Source: Candidatus Wirthbacteria bacterium CG2_30_54_11 (GTDB lineage Bacteria > Patescibacteriota > CG2-30-54-11). Taken from it: a stretch of 53,596 bases of DNA. The translations under genes were made by a program, and so were the position numbers. Below the pieces are notes generated by a model. The model ran no database searches and was not told the DNA's origin. It worked only from the letters and a program-made list of their open reading frames with translations. The stretch spans positions 1 through 53,596 of the forward strand of contig MNZT01000052.1 of assembly GCA_001873755.1 (NCBI GenBank). Direction: 5' to 3'. Below are positions 16,258-22,657 of this stretch, piece by piece; position 1 is the first letter of the stretch; each line of letters begins with the position of its first letter.

Positions 16258-17058
16258 TCATTGTGAGGTCAGGACCTCCCGGGACAAAGTACCATCATAG
16301 TACAGCTGACCGTCGGTGAAGTATGCTTCATCGGCATGAAAGCCGGTGATAGAACCCAGGCGGCGGTTGATATAGCTGATGATCCATTCCCGTTTGTTGT
16401 CATATTTCCCCAGCTCGTCAGCGATACTGTCCGCATAGGCTGCCTGAAAGATCCCCTCCGGTACGAGCGAGAGGAACATGCTGACCGGCATGGACATGCG
16501 GCCGATCTGGAACGCCTGAGGTTCAAAGATCGCCACCTGGTTGTCCTTCAGGGAGGCTTTCATTTTGACATAGAATACCGGGTCCGGAGGAAGTAGATCG
16601 ATCGCCCGACTGGACACCGCAGACGGGAAGTCGATGACCGTCGCGAATCCTTTCAGCTTGGCCTTGTCTATCTTGCCTGAGATCTCACCGGAGCCGTCCG
16701 CATTGAATCGGACCTGCACATCTTGGAACGGATAATATTTGGAATTCTTGTTGTTCAGGGAGGCGGTGATCTCTGACGACGTGAACTCTTGTTTGACCTC
16801 CCGGGTTCCCTTGTAGATCACGCTCTGCTCGGGCGGTGTGTCAGACGGGAGAGCTCCGAATTGATAGTCTACCCCGCTCTTTTGATGTACTGATGCCAGG
16901 TCCTCCTGGGTCCAGGTGACCCCGAGATCCCGGGGTTTGTTGGCGCCCAGGAGTGCGGACAGCCCCGGGATATACCCGAGATACCCAAGCACCAGCACGA
17001 TACCCAGCACGACCAGGCCCAGGAATGCAGCGATGATCTTCACGATCTTTTTCTTCAT
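16258..17058 (-). CDS. Membrane-anchored hypothetical protein, paralogue of the broken gene at 20426-21154
   Basis: 266 residues. N-terminal KKK then one hydrophobic helix (AFLGLVVLGIVLVLGYLGYI), followed by PGLSALLGANKPRDLGVTWT and an extracytoplasmic domain. The anchor and the PRDLGVT segment, the ADGSGEISGKIDKAKLKGF segment and the LLPPDPVFYVKMKASLKDNQ segment recur in the gene at 20426-21154, so the two are paralogues. The start at 17058 is preferred (GTGGGG upstream); 17076 is also in frame. Function unknown; fold looks like a lipid-binding or LPXTG-less beta domain, but no family is recognised. Confidence 0.85.
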   Translation of the reverse strand: MKKKIVKIIAAFLGLVVLGIVLVLGYLGYIPGLSALLGANKPRDLGVTWTQEDLASVHQKSGVDYQFGALPSDTPPEQSVIYKGTREVKQEFTSSEITASLNNKNSKYYPFQDVQVRFNADGSGEISGKIDKAKLKGFATVIDFPSAVSSRAIDLLPPDPVFYVKMKASLKDNQVAIFEPQAFQIGRMSMPVSMFLSLVPEGIFQAAYADSIADELGKYDNKREWIISYINRRLGSITGFHADEAYFTDGQLYYDGTLSREVLTSQ

Positions 17059-17145
17059 GACGACCCCACTTACCAATAATTAAATACGGAACTTCGGCGC
17101 TATACTACCAAATTTTGCCACCTGACGCATCTGCCGGCTGGCTGT

Positions 17146-17175
17146 CAAAAAAACTCGGGCACTTACGTGCCCGAG
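17146..17175 (-). terminator. Terminator of the apbE / rnfD-like operon
   Basis: A perfect 9-bp stem (CTCGGGCAC at 17154-17162 with GTGCCCGAG at 17167-17175, 4-base loop) followed on the minus strand by seven T. It lies 34 bases after the stop of the RnfD/NqrB-like gene. Confidence 0.88.
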
Positions 17176-17208
17176 TCGCCGGGTGTTAACGAGATCCTGA
17201 TACGCCGT

Positions 17209-18030
17209 TCAGGCAGTCGAAGCAGCGGTGAGCTTCAGCCGGCTGGCCAGAAAAATGAGGTTCCCTGCCACCAAAGCCATCTCCGGAGAGGAGGCTATAC
17301 CGAATATGTGCACCTGCGGGATGAACAGCAGGCCGACCACGATGCCGTAGATGATCTGTGCTCTCCTGCGAGCGGGAGCATTTTTGGGGTCGGTGAGCAT
17401 GACAAATCCGAGGAAGAACAACGGGGAATGGAAGGCGAGATCAGAGAAAAAAGCCGAAAGGCTCATGCCCTGCAGCAGATAGGAAAGCATGATCCCTCCG
17501 GTCGAGGTGAGGAAAAAAGCGGTCACCATATCCTCCCGGCGAAATTTCCGGGCGATGAGGATGCCGCCGGCGATGACGAGCGGCACCATGGGACCGACTC
17601 CCACCCACCAGACCGCGGTTCGCGTACCGATGAAAGAAGCGATGACCGCCGCCAGCGCGACCGGGTTGAAGATATGACGTTTTCCCAGGGTCAGGATGTA
17701 CTTGGAAGCCATGGCGAGGATCGAGAGGACGACCAGGAACGAATACTCTCCGAAGCTCACCGCCGGCGGTGCGATCAAGGCGATGATGAGCGCGGCGATG
17801 GTGACCGCATCACGGTTCGAGCGGGCACCGGTCACGCTCACGCCGATCGCGTTCGCGATGAAACAGGAAACCAGGACGACCGCCATCGAGGACAGGATCG
17901 AAAACCCGCTGTACCCCATCCGGCCGGTCCATCCCAGCAGTACCGCGAGGATGCACAGATTCTCCAGGTAATAGAGGGTCAGTCTGTACAGCGGAATCTT
18001 TTTGATCAGGCGGTCGATCAGGTCAGTCAT
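17209..18030 (-). CDS. RnfD/NqrB-like flavinylated membrane protein
   Basis: 273 residues with about eight to ten membrane helices. Family signs: TGARSNRDAVTIAALIIALI, the FNPVALAAV segment and SPLFFLGFVMLTDPKNAP. RnfD and NqrB carry FMN linked to a Thr in a SGAT-like motif; here FFLTSTGGIMLSY is the likely site, with Thr of STGG as acceptor (inference). The start at 18030 lies inside the end of apbE (8-base overlap), indicating translational coupling with the FMN transferase that would modify it. No other Rnf or Nqr subunits are in the window, so it would act as a stand-alone membrane electron-transfer protein. Confidence 0.85.
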   Translation of the reverse strand: MTDLIDRLIKKIPLYRLTLYYLENLCILAVLLGWTGRMGYSGFSILSSMAVVLVSCFIANAIGVSVTGARSNRDAVTIAALIIALIAPPAVSFGEYSFLVVLSILAMASKYILTLGKRHIFNPVALAAVIASFIGTRTAVWWVGVGPMVPLVIAGGILIARKFRREDMVTAFFLTSTGGIMLSYLLQGMSLSAFFSDLAFHSPLFFLGFVMLTDPKNAPARRRAQIIYGIVVGLLFIPQVHIFGIASSPEMALVAGNLIFLASRLKLTAASTA

Positions 18031-18769
18031 GGTCCACCACAAAGGCAGGGAAATTACTCGTCCAGGTCGCGATGCCGTCACGGTCGATCATGTACCCAGC
18101 CATGGCTGGTCGCTTTTCCAGAAAATCGAGTCCGGCCCGGCCCATGGCAAAACATGCGGTCGCGAAACGGTCGGCATGGAACACATTGGGCGCGATAACC
18201 GTCAGACTCACGATATCGCCGAGGGTCTCCCCTGCCACCGGATCTGCGATATGATCACCCCTCAAATAGGAACCTGAGGTCGCGACCCCCAGATCGCCCG
18301 GCTGCAGTACTTTGACGATCTGACCTGGGTGAAACGGATCACGGATGCCGATGGTCCAGGGTTTGCCTTCCGCATTGAAACCAAAAGACTGGAAGTCGCC
18401 GCCGGCCTCCACAGAAAAATTTTCGTATCCGACCTCCAGCAGCATGTGCGCCGCCCGGAAGATCGCCCAGCCCTTGACCAGGCCGGTAGGGTCAAAAATC
18501 CCATCCCGGTCGGCAAAAAAGAACCCGTCTGTCTCCTGACTGGTCCGCTGGCACCAGGTCGTAATTTTTTTGAAGTCGTCACTCCATTCATCTTCTTTCA
18601 GTTTGCCGGCATTGAACCGGGAGACCATGCTCGTGTCCCGAAACGGGCTGAACTGCTCATCAATCGACATGAAATAGGCAAAAAGCTGCTCAATATCATA
18701 TTCCCGGGCCTCCGGGTCGCAGATCTCCACCGTGATGGGTATATCCATGAGAATTCGCGTTTGTTTCAT
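18023..18769 (-). CDS. apbE: FAD:protein FMN transferase
   Basis: 248 residues, somewhat shorter than typical ApbE (about 300). The enzyme transfers FMN from FAD to a Thr of target proteins, using Mg. Visible family motifs: FSPFRDTSMVSRFN, FDPTGLVKGWAI, VEAGGDFQSFG, GVATSGSYLRGDHIADPV and ADRFATACFAMG. No signal peptide or lipobox is seen (MKQTRILMDIPITVEI), so it may act in the cytoplasm. AAAGG lies upstream of the ATG. The overlapping RnfD/NqrB-like gene is its obvious substrate. Confidence 0.95.
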   Translation of the reverse strand: MKQTRILMDIPITVEICDPEAREYDIEQLFAYFMSIDEQFSPFRDTSMVSRFNAGKLKEDEWSDDFKKITTWCQRTSQETDGFFFADRDGIFDPTGLVKGWAIFRAAHMLLEVGYENFSVEAGGDFQSFGFNAEGKPWTIGIRDPFHPGQIVKVLQPGDLGVATSGSYLRGDHIADPVAGETLGDIVSLTVIAPNVFHADRFATACFAMGRAGLDFLEKRPAMAGYMIDRDGIATWTSNFPAFVVDHD

Positions 18770-19153
18770 AGGTGTCCCTTTTAATATTGATTAACTGCCT
18801 GACTGTACCAGGCGAGGACGAGGATCAGCGAGGTGACCGCTTTTTTTTCATATGCCGTATCCGTTTTGAGATCTTTTGGCCGGAAAGGCAACTGTACGGG
18901 TATATTCCAGCATGGATTTATGGATAGCGTATGAAGATGCCTGTACCCATGCTCCACATGTACGCTATGGTAGTATACACGAGAACGGTTTTTCTGACTT
19001 CCACGGAGAAGGTCGCATGATCGAAACGCTGGACCGCCCGGCAAAAAACCAAATGAGGACGAAGCCGTAGCGGGTTGAAAATGACATAGTAACTGTTAAC
19101 GTGCAAAGGGGGCGATCTGATGATCGCCCCCTCCTGGTGTACGGACGACCCGG
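18770..19153. other. Intergenic region upstream of apbE
   Basis: 384 bases without a convincing gene. On the minus strand an extended -10 (TGTATACT, near 18972-18979) could start the apbE transcript about 200 bases before the ATG. A minus frame ending at 18781 would encode a hydrophobic C-terminal stretch (SLILVLAWYSQAVNQY) but has no good start or ribosome site. The hairpin at 19108-19131 lies at its right end. Confidence 0.4.
19108..19131 (-). terminator. Hairpin after the four-helix-bundle gene
   Basis: A perfect 10-bp GC-rich stem (GGGGGCGATC at 19108-19117 with 19122-19131, 4-base loop) lies 23 bases after the stop at 19154. Only TTTG follows, so termination may be weak or depend on other factors. 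Confidence 0.55.
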
Positions 19154-19555
19154 TCAGGCAGCGCTGGCTTCCACGACCTTCACTTCCGGGGCAGGACCCG
19201 CATGGTCCTCTTTCAGATGTTTGATGAGACCGGAGAGCATCTTTGCTATATCAGTGCAGGTCTCGTAGAGCGCGGTCCGCTGCTCGACACTGATACATCT
19301 GAGGTCCTCGGCCACATAGAGCGTGGACTTGTACTCGCCGCAGTAGCCGCGGGCGATGTACAGGAACCGGTCAAATTCATGCGAACCTTTGCGTTCGTAG
19401 CCTTTAGCGATATTGTTCAGGATAGTGAGCGAGTCCCTCTGGAGCTGGTCGCGGATACGGTCATCGACACAGGATACCAGCACAGTCGCCGTAGCGACGG
19501 TCAATTCCCTTGCTTTCTGCCAGACCTTCAGATCTTCGAACTGTGGATACGACAT
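19154..19555 (-). CDS. Four-helix-bundle protein (23S rRNA intervening-sequence protein family)
   Basis: 133 residues. Starts MSYPQFEDLKVWQKARELT, the typical opening of this family, followed by QRDSLTILNNIAKGYERKG, EFDRFLYIARGYCGEYKSTLY and a last helix; these form a pentamer-forming four-helix bundle in solved members. Despite the family name it is often found away from rRNA genes, as here. Function is unknown, with proposals of nucleic-acid binding. The C-terminus carries an extra Pro/Glu/Ala tail. About 165 bases upstream lies a palindrome matching those before recA and recQ, in the same relative orientation, suggesting damage-linked control. Confidence 0.92.
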   Translation of the reverse strand: MSYPQFEDLKVWQKARELTVATATVLVSCVDDRIRDQLQRDSLTILNNIAKGYERKGSHEFDRFLYIARGYCGEYKSTLYVAEDLRCISVEQRTALYETCTDIAKMLSGLIKHLKEDHAGPAPEVKVVEASAA

Positions 19556-19719
19556 GGATTCTCCTTTGACACTGGATAAATAAACTGACTGAACAGTTAC
19601 TTTCTCTTATGTACGTTCGGTTTTTTTCATGTGGGGTGTGCCGGTGATGTCTTCCCTCTCTTAGATCATGAATACTGCGTAATTTACTCATGGTATAACA
19701 GAACTGATTTCAGATGTCT

Positions 19720-19735
19720 TTGTACTGTAATACAA
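19720..19735 (-). promoter_or_regulatory. Candidate SOS-box-like palindrome before the four-helix-bundle gene
   Basis: Read on the minus strand: TTGTAT-TACA-GTACAA, followed by AGACA. The same 14-base core ACAGTACAAAGACA occurs upstream of recQ (27540) and recA (39676), each pointing toward its gene. Start codon lies about 165 bases downstream. Confidence 0.55.
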
Positions 19736-19749
19736 ATCTTTTTTAAATC

Positions 19750-19854
19750 AGTGGCCAGCCGCCCTCTGGGGCGACCGACTCAGCGAAGTCCGCCCCGGCC
19801 CAAAATCTGGACCAGGCCAAGGAGGCCGCAACGCTCCTGCTCACCCGCTATTAG
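19750..19854 (+). pseudogene. Possible C-terminal remnant of an unidentified gene
   Basis: A 34-codon frame bounded upstream by TAA and ending with TAG reads like coding sequence (ending SAPAQNLDQAKEAATLLLTRY region) but has no ATG, GTG or TTG start. GC is higher than the flanking AT-rich bases. It may be the tail of a deleted gene. Family not recognised; low confidence. Confidence 0.2.
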
Positions 19855-19875
19855 TCTTTCTTGTTGCTGTTGGAA

Positions 19876-19910
19876 CAAAAAAACACCGCTCTGATCAGGG
19901 CGGTGTTTTT
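19876..19910 (-). terminator. Terminator of the lysine-rich small gene
   Basis: Arms AAACACCGC (19881-19889) and GCGGTGTTT (19900-19908) with a 10-base loop; the minus strand continues into seven T. It follows the stop of the small gene by about 20 bases. Confidence 0.82.
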
Positions 19911-19927
19911 GGTGATAAAGTCTTTGG

Positions 19928-20023
19928 TTATGCCTTCTTCTCTTTCTTGGCTTTTCTCTTCTCTTTCAGAGTCTTCTGCGGTTTTTTCTTTGCATCTTTT
20001 TTGGGCGTGCTTTTTTCTTTCAC
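19928..20023 (-). CDS. Lysine-rich 31-residue small protein
   Basis: GTG start at 20023 with a strong AAGGAG seven bases upstream and TAA at 19930-19928, followed directly by an intrinsic terminator. The product begins MKEKSTPKKDAKKKPQ and continues KTLKEKRKAKKEKKA; 15 of 31 residues are Lys. It is highly basic and probably unstructured alone, which would suit nucleic-acid or ribosome contact; that is inference. Short Lys-rich proteins with a KTLKEKR-like core are known in other bacteria as unstudied ORFs. A weak -10 (TATAGT at 20067-20062) lies upstream. The clean RBS-ORF-terminator unit is the main support. Confidence 0.72.
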   Translation of the reverse strand: MKEKSTPKKDAKKKPQKTLKEKRKAKKEKKA

Positions 20024-20096
20024 GTCTGCTCCTTTTGTAGGTTGATTTTCCGCACGAGTGCACTATACTGCCAATTGAACAAGAAATAAACACCCT

Positions 20097-20124
20097 TTGC
20101 CACGACCCGGTTTTTTGGTATGCT
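20097..20124 (+). promoter_or_regulatory. Promoter of tRNA-Gln
   Basis: TTGCCA (20097-20102), 16 bases, TATGCT (20119-20124). The mature tRNA starts about 68 bases downstream of the -10 box, so a 5' leader would be removed by RNase P. Confidence 0.5.
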
Positions 20125-20192
20125 TTACCAGTCATCCTTGCAGGCTGCCCGCCTCGAGGACACGCGTTCCTCAGAAGGAACTCCTGAAGTGC

Positions 20193-20266
20193 TGGGAGAT
20201 CGTCCAATGGTAGGACAGCAGACTCTGAATCTGTTTATCGGGGTTCGAATCCCTGTCTCCCAACCA
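20193..20266 (+). tRNA. tRNA-Gln (anticodon CUG)
   Basis: Full cloverleaf: acceptor TGGGAGA with TCTCCCA, D arm GTCC...GGAC with AATGGTA loop, anticodon arm GCAGA-CTCTGAA-TCTGT with CTG at the anticodon position, T arm with GTTCGAATC, discriminator A and an encoded CCA end (20264-20266). Confidence 0.97.
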
Positions 20267-20389
20267 TTCGACTCGCACAAGCTCGCTCATGGCTGTGGCC
20301 GGTTGACTAGATGTCAGTGCGAATCGAATGCCCTGAGCGAACCCTGAGTGAGGTCATCCGAATCGAAGGGAGAGTCGAAGGACTCATAT

Positions 20390-20411
20390 ACCCGCGTAGA
20401 GCGGGTTTTTT
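20390..20411 (+). terminator. Terminator downstream of tRNA-Gln
   Basis: Stem ACCCGC / GCGGGT with a 5-base loop followed by TTTTTT. Between the tRNA and this site lies about 120 bases of GA-rich imperfect inverted repeats (CTGAGCGAA, GTCGAAGG motifs) without a gene. Confidence 0.75.
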
Positions 20412-20425
20412 GTTGTCTAACGTGG

Positions 20426-21154
20426 TTATTCGGTCAAGACGCGTTCCCCGTCCGGGATAGTGCCGTCGAACTTCATCTGCCCGGCATTGAAGCTGACCGA
20501 CTTGACGGTGAAAGCCGGAACATCACGCATGATCCTCGTGGTCAAGATCTCCGCGAGTCCCGATACATCGAACTGTCCCAGCGGTACCGCGAGGCGGCCT
20601 ATCTCCAGTTTCTGTATCGTGTACGCGGGCTGATTGTCGGTGATCGTGGCGTTCGCCTTTAAATACACCGGCGGATCGGTCATTACGAGGTTGAGCGCTG
20701 ATTTTGCTTTGTCCACATCGCCGGATGCATAACCCATGGCTTCGGCAAATCCGTTGATGCGGCCCATGTCCAGTTTGGCCGAAAATTAGAGACTGCCGTC
20801 GTCTTTGATCCTGAGCTGAGGCGAAGAGATCGGCATATACTTCCATTCCGCAGCCGCCAGCCGGGCGGTGAGTTCTTCCTGGGTAAAACTCTTATTGACT
20901 GCGGTCTTTTTGTCCGTGAACACAAGGGTCTTGCCATCAGAAGCAGGCTCGGTCATCGTCTGAAAAGTACCGCCGATCTTCTGGTCAAAACTAGCCTTGT
21001 CCTGCGCGGTATAGGTGACCCCGAGATCCCGCGGCTTATCCGAGCCGAACACTGAGGACAGACCGGGCACAAACCCGAGATACCCGAGGACCAGGACAGC
21101 CCCGACCACGAGCAGAACGATGAGCGTTACCACCATCTTCATCAGTTTCTTCAT
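20426..21154 (-). pseudogene. Membrane-anchored hypothetical gene interrupted by an in-frame TAA
   Basis: Paralogue of the gene at 16258-17058. Starts MKKLMKMVV with GAGG upstream (ATG at 21154), one hydrophobic helix, then PGLSSVFGSDKPRDLGVTYT. Translation stops at TAA 20788-20786, but the same frame continues without shift (FSAKLDMGRINGFAEAMGY to ...GTIPDGERVLTE, stop 20428-20426). Aligned to the paralogue (DGSGEIS against DGSL-stop-FS), the stop sits where the intact copy has Glu, consistent with a single GAA-to-TAA change. Both halves keep coding character, so the event is recent, or a sequencing error, or readthrough occurs. Function unknown. Confidence 0.8.
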
Positions 21155-21258
21155 GACCGCTACCTCGTTAGGGAAAACTGGGAGTATTCTACCCGATTCA
21201 GAGAGCGTTGAGAACACTTTGGCATCAAACATCAACCGCTGAGGTCAGACAACAGGAC

Positions 21259-21287
21259 TTGACGGCAGGAGTGCACTATTTTATAAT
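21259..21287 (+). promoter_or_regulatory. Strong promoter of the abiE operon
   Basis: TTGACG (21259-21264), 17 bases, TATAAT (21282-21287): 11 of 12 consensus bases. Start of abiEi-like gene is 38 bases downstream of the -10 box. Confidence 0.85.
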
Positions 21288-21324
21288 TTGAACCAAAGAT
21301 TAGAATAATTATAGTCTTTGGATC

Positions 21325-21912
21325 ATGAAGTACGAAAAGAAGCCTGTTTCCAGCCTCCTCAGATCGGATCGGACCGTTTTCTCCTTTCAGGACATCTGCC
21401 TCTTGTGGGGAACAACGGATGCTGATGCGGCGATCGCGGCGGTGAATTATTATGTCCGCAAGGGAGAGCTCGTCCGCCTCCGGCGCGGTATCTATGCCAA
21501 GGACGGAAATTATGACCGCAGAGAGCTCGCCAGCAGGATCTGCACCCCGTCCTATGTCAGCTTTGAAACCGTACTTGTATCACATGGTATTAATTTCCAA
21601 TACTATGGGCAGATATTTGTTGCCTCCTACCTGTCCCGGGAGATCATCGTGAACGGTCAGGTCTATATCTACCGCCGGATCAAGGACAGTGTCCTGATCG
21701 AACCAGCAGGTATCATCACCCAGAGAGGCAGTTCGACCGCAACTCCGGAACGGGCGTTCCTCGATATGATATACCTGAACAAGGAATACCATTTTGATAA
21801 CCTGAGTCCGCTCGACTGGGACCGGGTGTTCGAACTGCTCCCCCTGTACGACAACCAGCGTATGGCCCGTACCGTGAACACATATTACTCTGATCATCAG
21901 GCATCCAAATGA
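21325..21912 (+). CDS. abiEi: AbiEi-type antitoxin/repressor of a type IV toxin-antitoxin pair
   Basis: 195 residues. N-terminal winged-helix part (FSFQDICLLWGTTDADAAIAAVNYYVRKGELVRLRRGIYAKDG) is characteristic of AbiEi antitoxins, followed by the C-terminal domain (PSYVSFETVLVSHGINFQYYGQIFVASYLSREI). The family represses its own operon and neutralises AbiEii without contact. It overlaps the toxin gene by four bases (ATGA at 21909-21912), the usual layout. Transcribed from the strong promoter at 21259-21287; any operator is not obvious. Confidence 0.88.
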   Translation: MKYEKKPVSSLLRSDRTVFSFQDICLLWGTTDADAAIAAVNYYVRKGELVRLRRGIYAKDGNYDRRELASRICTPSYVSFETVLVSHGINFQYYGQIFVASYLSREIIVNGQVYIYRRIKDSVLIEPAGIITQRGSSTATPERAFLDMIYLNKEYHFDNLSPLDWDRVFELLPLYDNQRMARTVNTYYSDHQASK

Positions 21913-22610
21913 CGATACCCGCTCTTAACCCTGCCCGACACAAGACCTTATTGCTGCAAATCCTCAAAGACATCTATTCCGATGCATCCATTGCCTCCGT
22001 GCTGGGATTCAAAGGCGGGACCGCAGCTTTCCTGTTCTATGGGCTGGACCGTTTTTCCGTGGACATCGATCTGGATCTTCTGGATGGATCAAAGGAGGAC
22101 GCTGTATTCAAACGGGTGGAACAGATCGCCAGACAATACGGGACGGTCAGGGAGGTATCGCGCAAACGGTATACACTGCTTATCATCCTGTCTTATGAAA
22201 CTGGTGCCACCCAGGTTAAAATTGAAATCAACCGCAGAACATTCGGTTCGCACTACCACATATTGACCTATCTCGGCATATCCATGCAGGTCATGGTGCA
22301 GGAGGACATGTTCGCCCACAAGCTGATGGCCATGCACGAACGAATCGGCAAGACCAGCCGCGATATCTATGATGTCTGGTTCTTCCTGCGGCATACATGG
22401 GACATCAACCGGGAGATCGTTGAACAGCGTGCGGGCATGCCGTTCACAGACCTTGTACAGCGTTGTGTCGGTCAACTGGAGACAATGGCTGACCGCTCCA
22501 TCCTGAGCGGACTGGGAGAACTCCTGACTCCCGGCCAGAAGACATGGACAAAAACCAGACTCAAAGGCGACACGATATTCCTGCTCAGAGCACTGGCGGG
22601 GGAGAAGTGA
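21909..22610 (+). CDS. abiEii: AbiEii-type nucleotidyltransferase toxin
   Basis: 233 residues, DUF1814 family. The nucleotidyltransferase signature is intact: GFKGGTAAFLFYGLDRFSVDIDLDLL (GGT plus D-x-D separated as in the family), then KIEINRR as the third acidic position and the SRDIYDVWFFL helix. AbiEii-type toxins transfer nucleotides to cellular targets such as tRNA and give abortive infection. Start overlaps abiEi by four bases. Both genes look complete. Confidence 0.9.
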   Translation: MTIPALNPARHKTLLLQILKDIYSDASIASVLGFKGGTAAFLFYGLDRFSVDIDLDLLDGSKEDAVFKRVEQIARQYGTVREVSRKRYTLLIILSYETGATQVKIEINRRTFGSHYHILTYLGISMQVMVQEDMFAHKLMAMHERIGKTSRDIYDVWFFLRHTWDINREIVEQRAGMPFTDLVQRCVGQLETMADRSILSGLGELLTPGQKTWTKTRLKGDTIFLLRALAGEK

Positions 22611-22657
22611 TTGCAGGATGGGTGGGTGGTCTTTTCTATGTTGTCGGACGCACCCGT

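Larger units (their letters stand above)
19556..19927. other. Intergenic region with SOS-like site, ORF remnant and terminator
   Basis: 372 bases between the four-helix-bundle gene and the lysine-rich small gene. It holds the palindrome at 19720-19735, a codon-biased fragment without a start at 19750-19854, and the terminator at 19876-19910. A plus-strand ORF at 19631-19894 is judged a chance frame. Confidence 0.6.

Noticed and set aside
18781..19106. Two minus-strand ORFs (87 and 62 codons) upstream of apbE
   Set aside because: No ribosome site and no recognisable sequence apart from a hydrophobic end (SLILVLAWYSQAV); the region also holds a likely promoter. Kept as non-coding.
19631..19894. 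An 87-codon plus ORF
   Set aside because: Crosses the SOS-like site and the terminator, composition not protein-like, no ribosome site.
19851..20207. A 118-codon minus ORF covering the lysine-rich gene and part of the tRNA
   Set aside because: It reads through the terminator and overlaps tRNA-Gln; the 31-codon frame with AAGGAG explains the coding signal.
20267..20389. CRISPR-like or attachment-site repeats after tRNA-Gln
   Set aside because: Only imperfect GA-rich inverted motifs (GTCGAAGG, CTGAGCGAA) without regular spacing or a second tRNA end copy; no integrase in the window.
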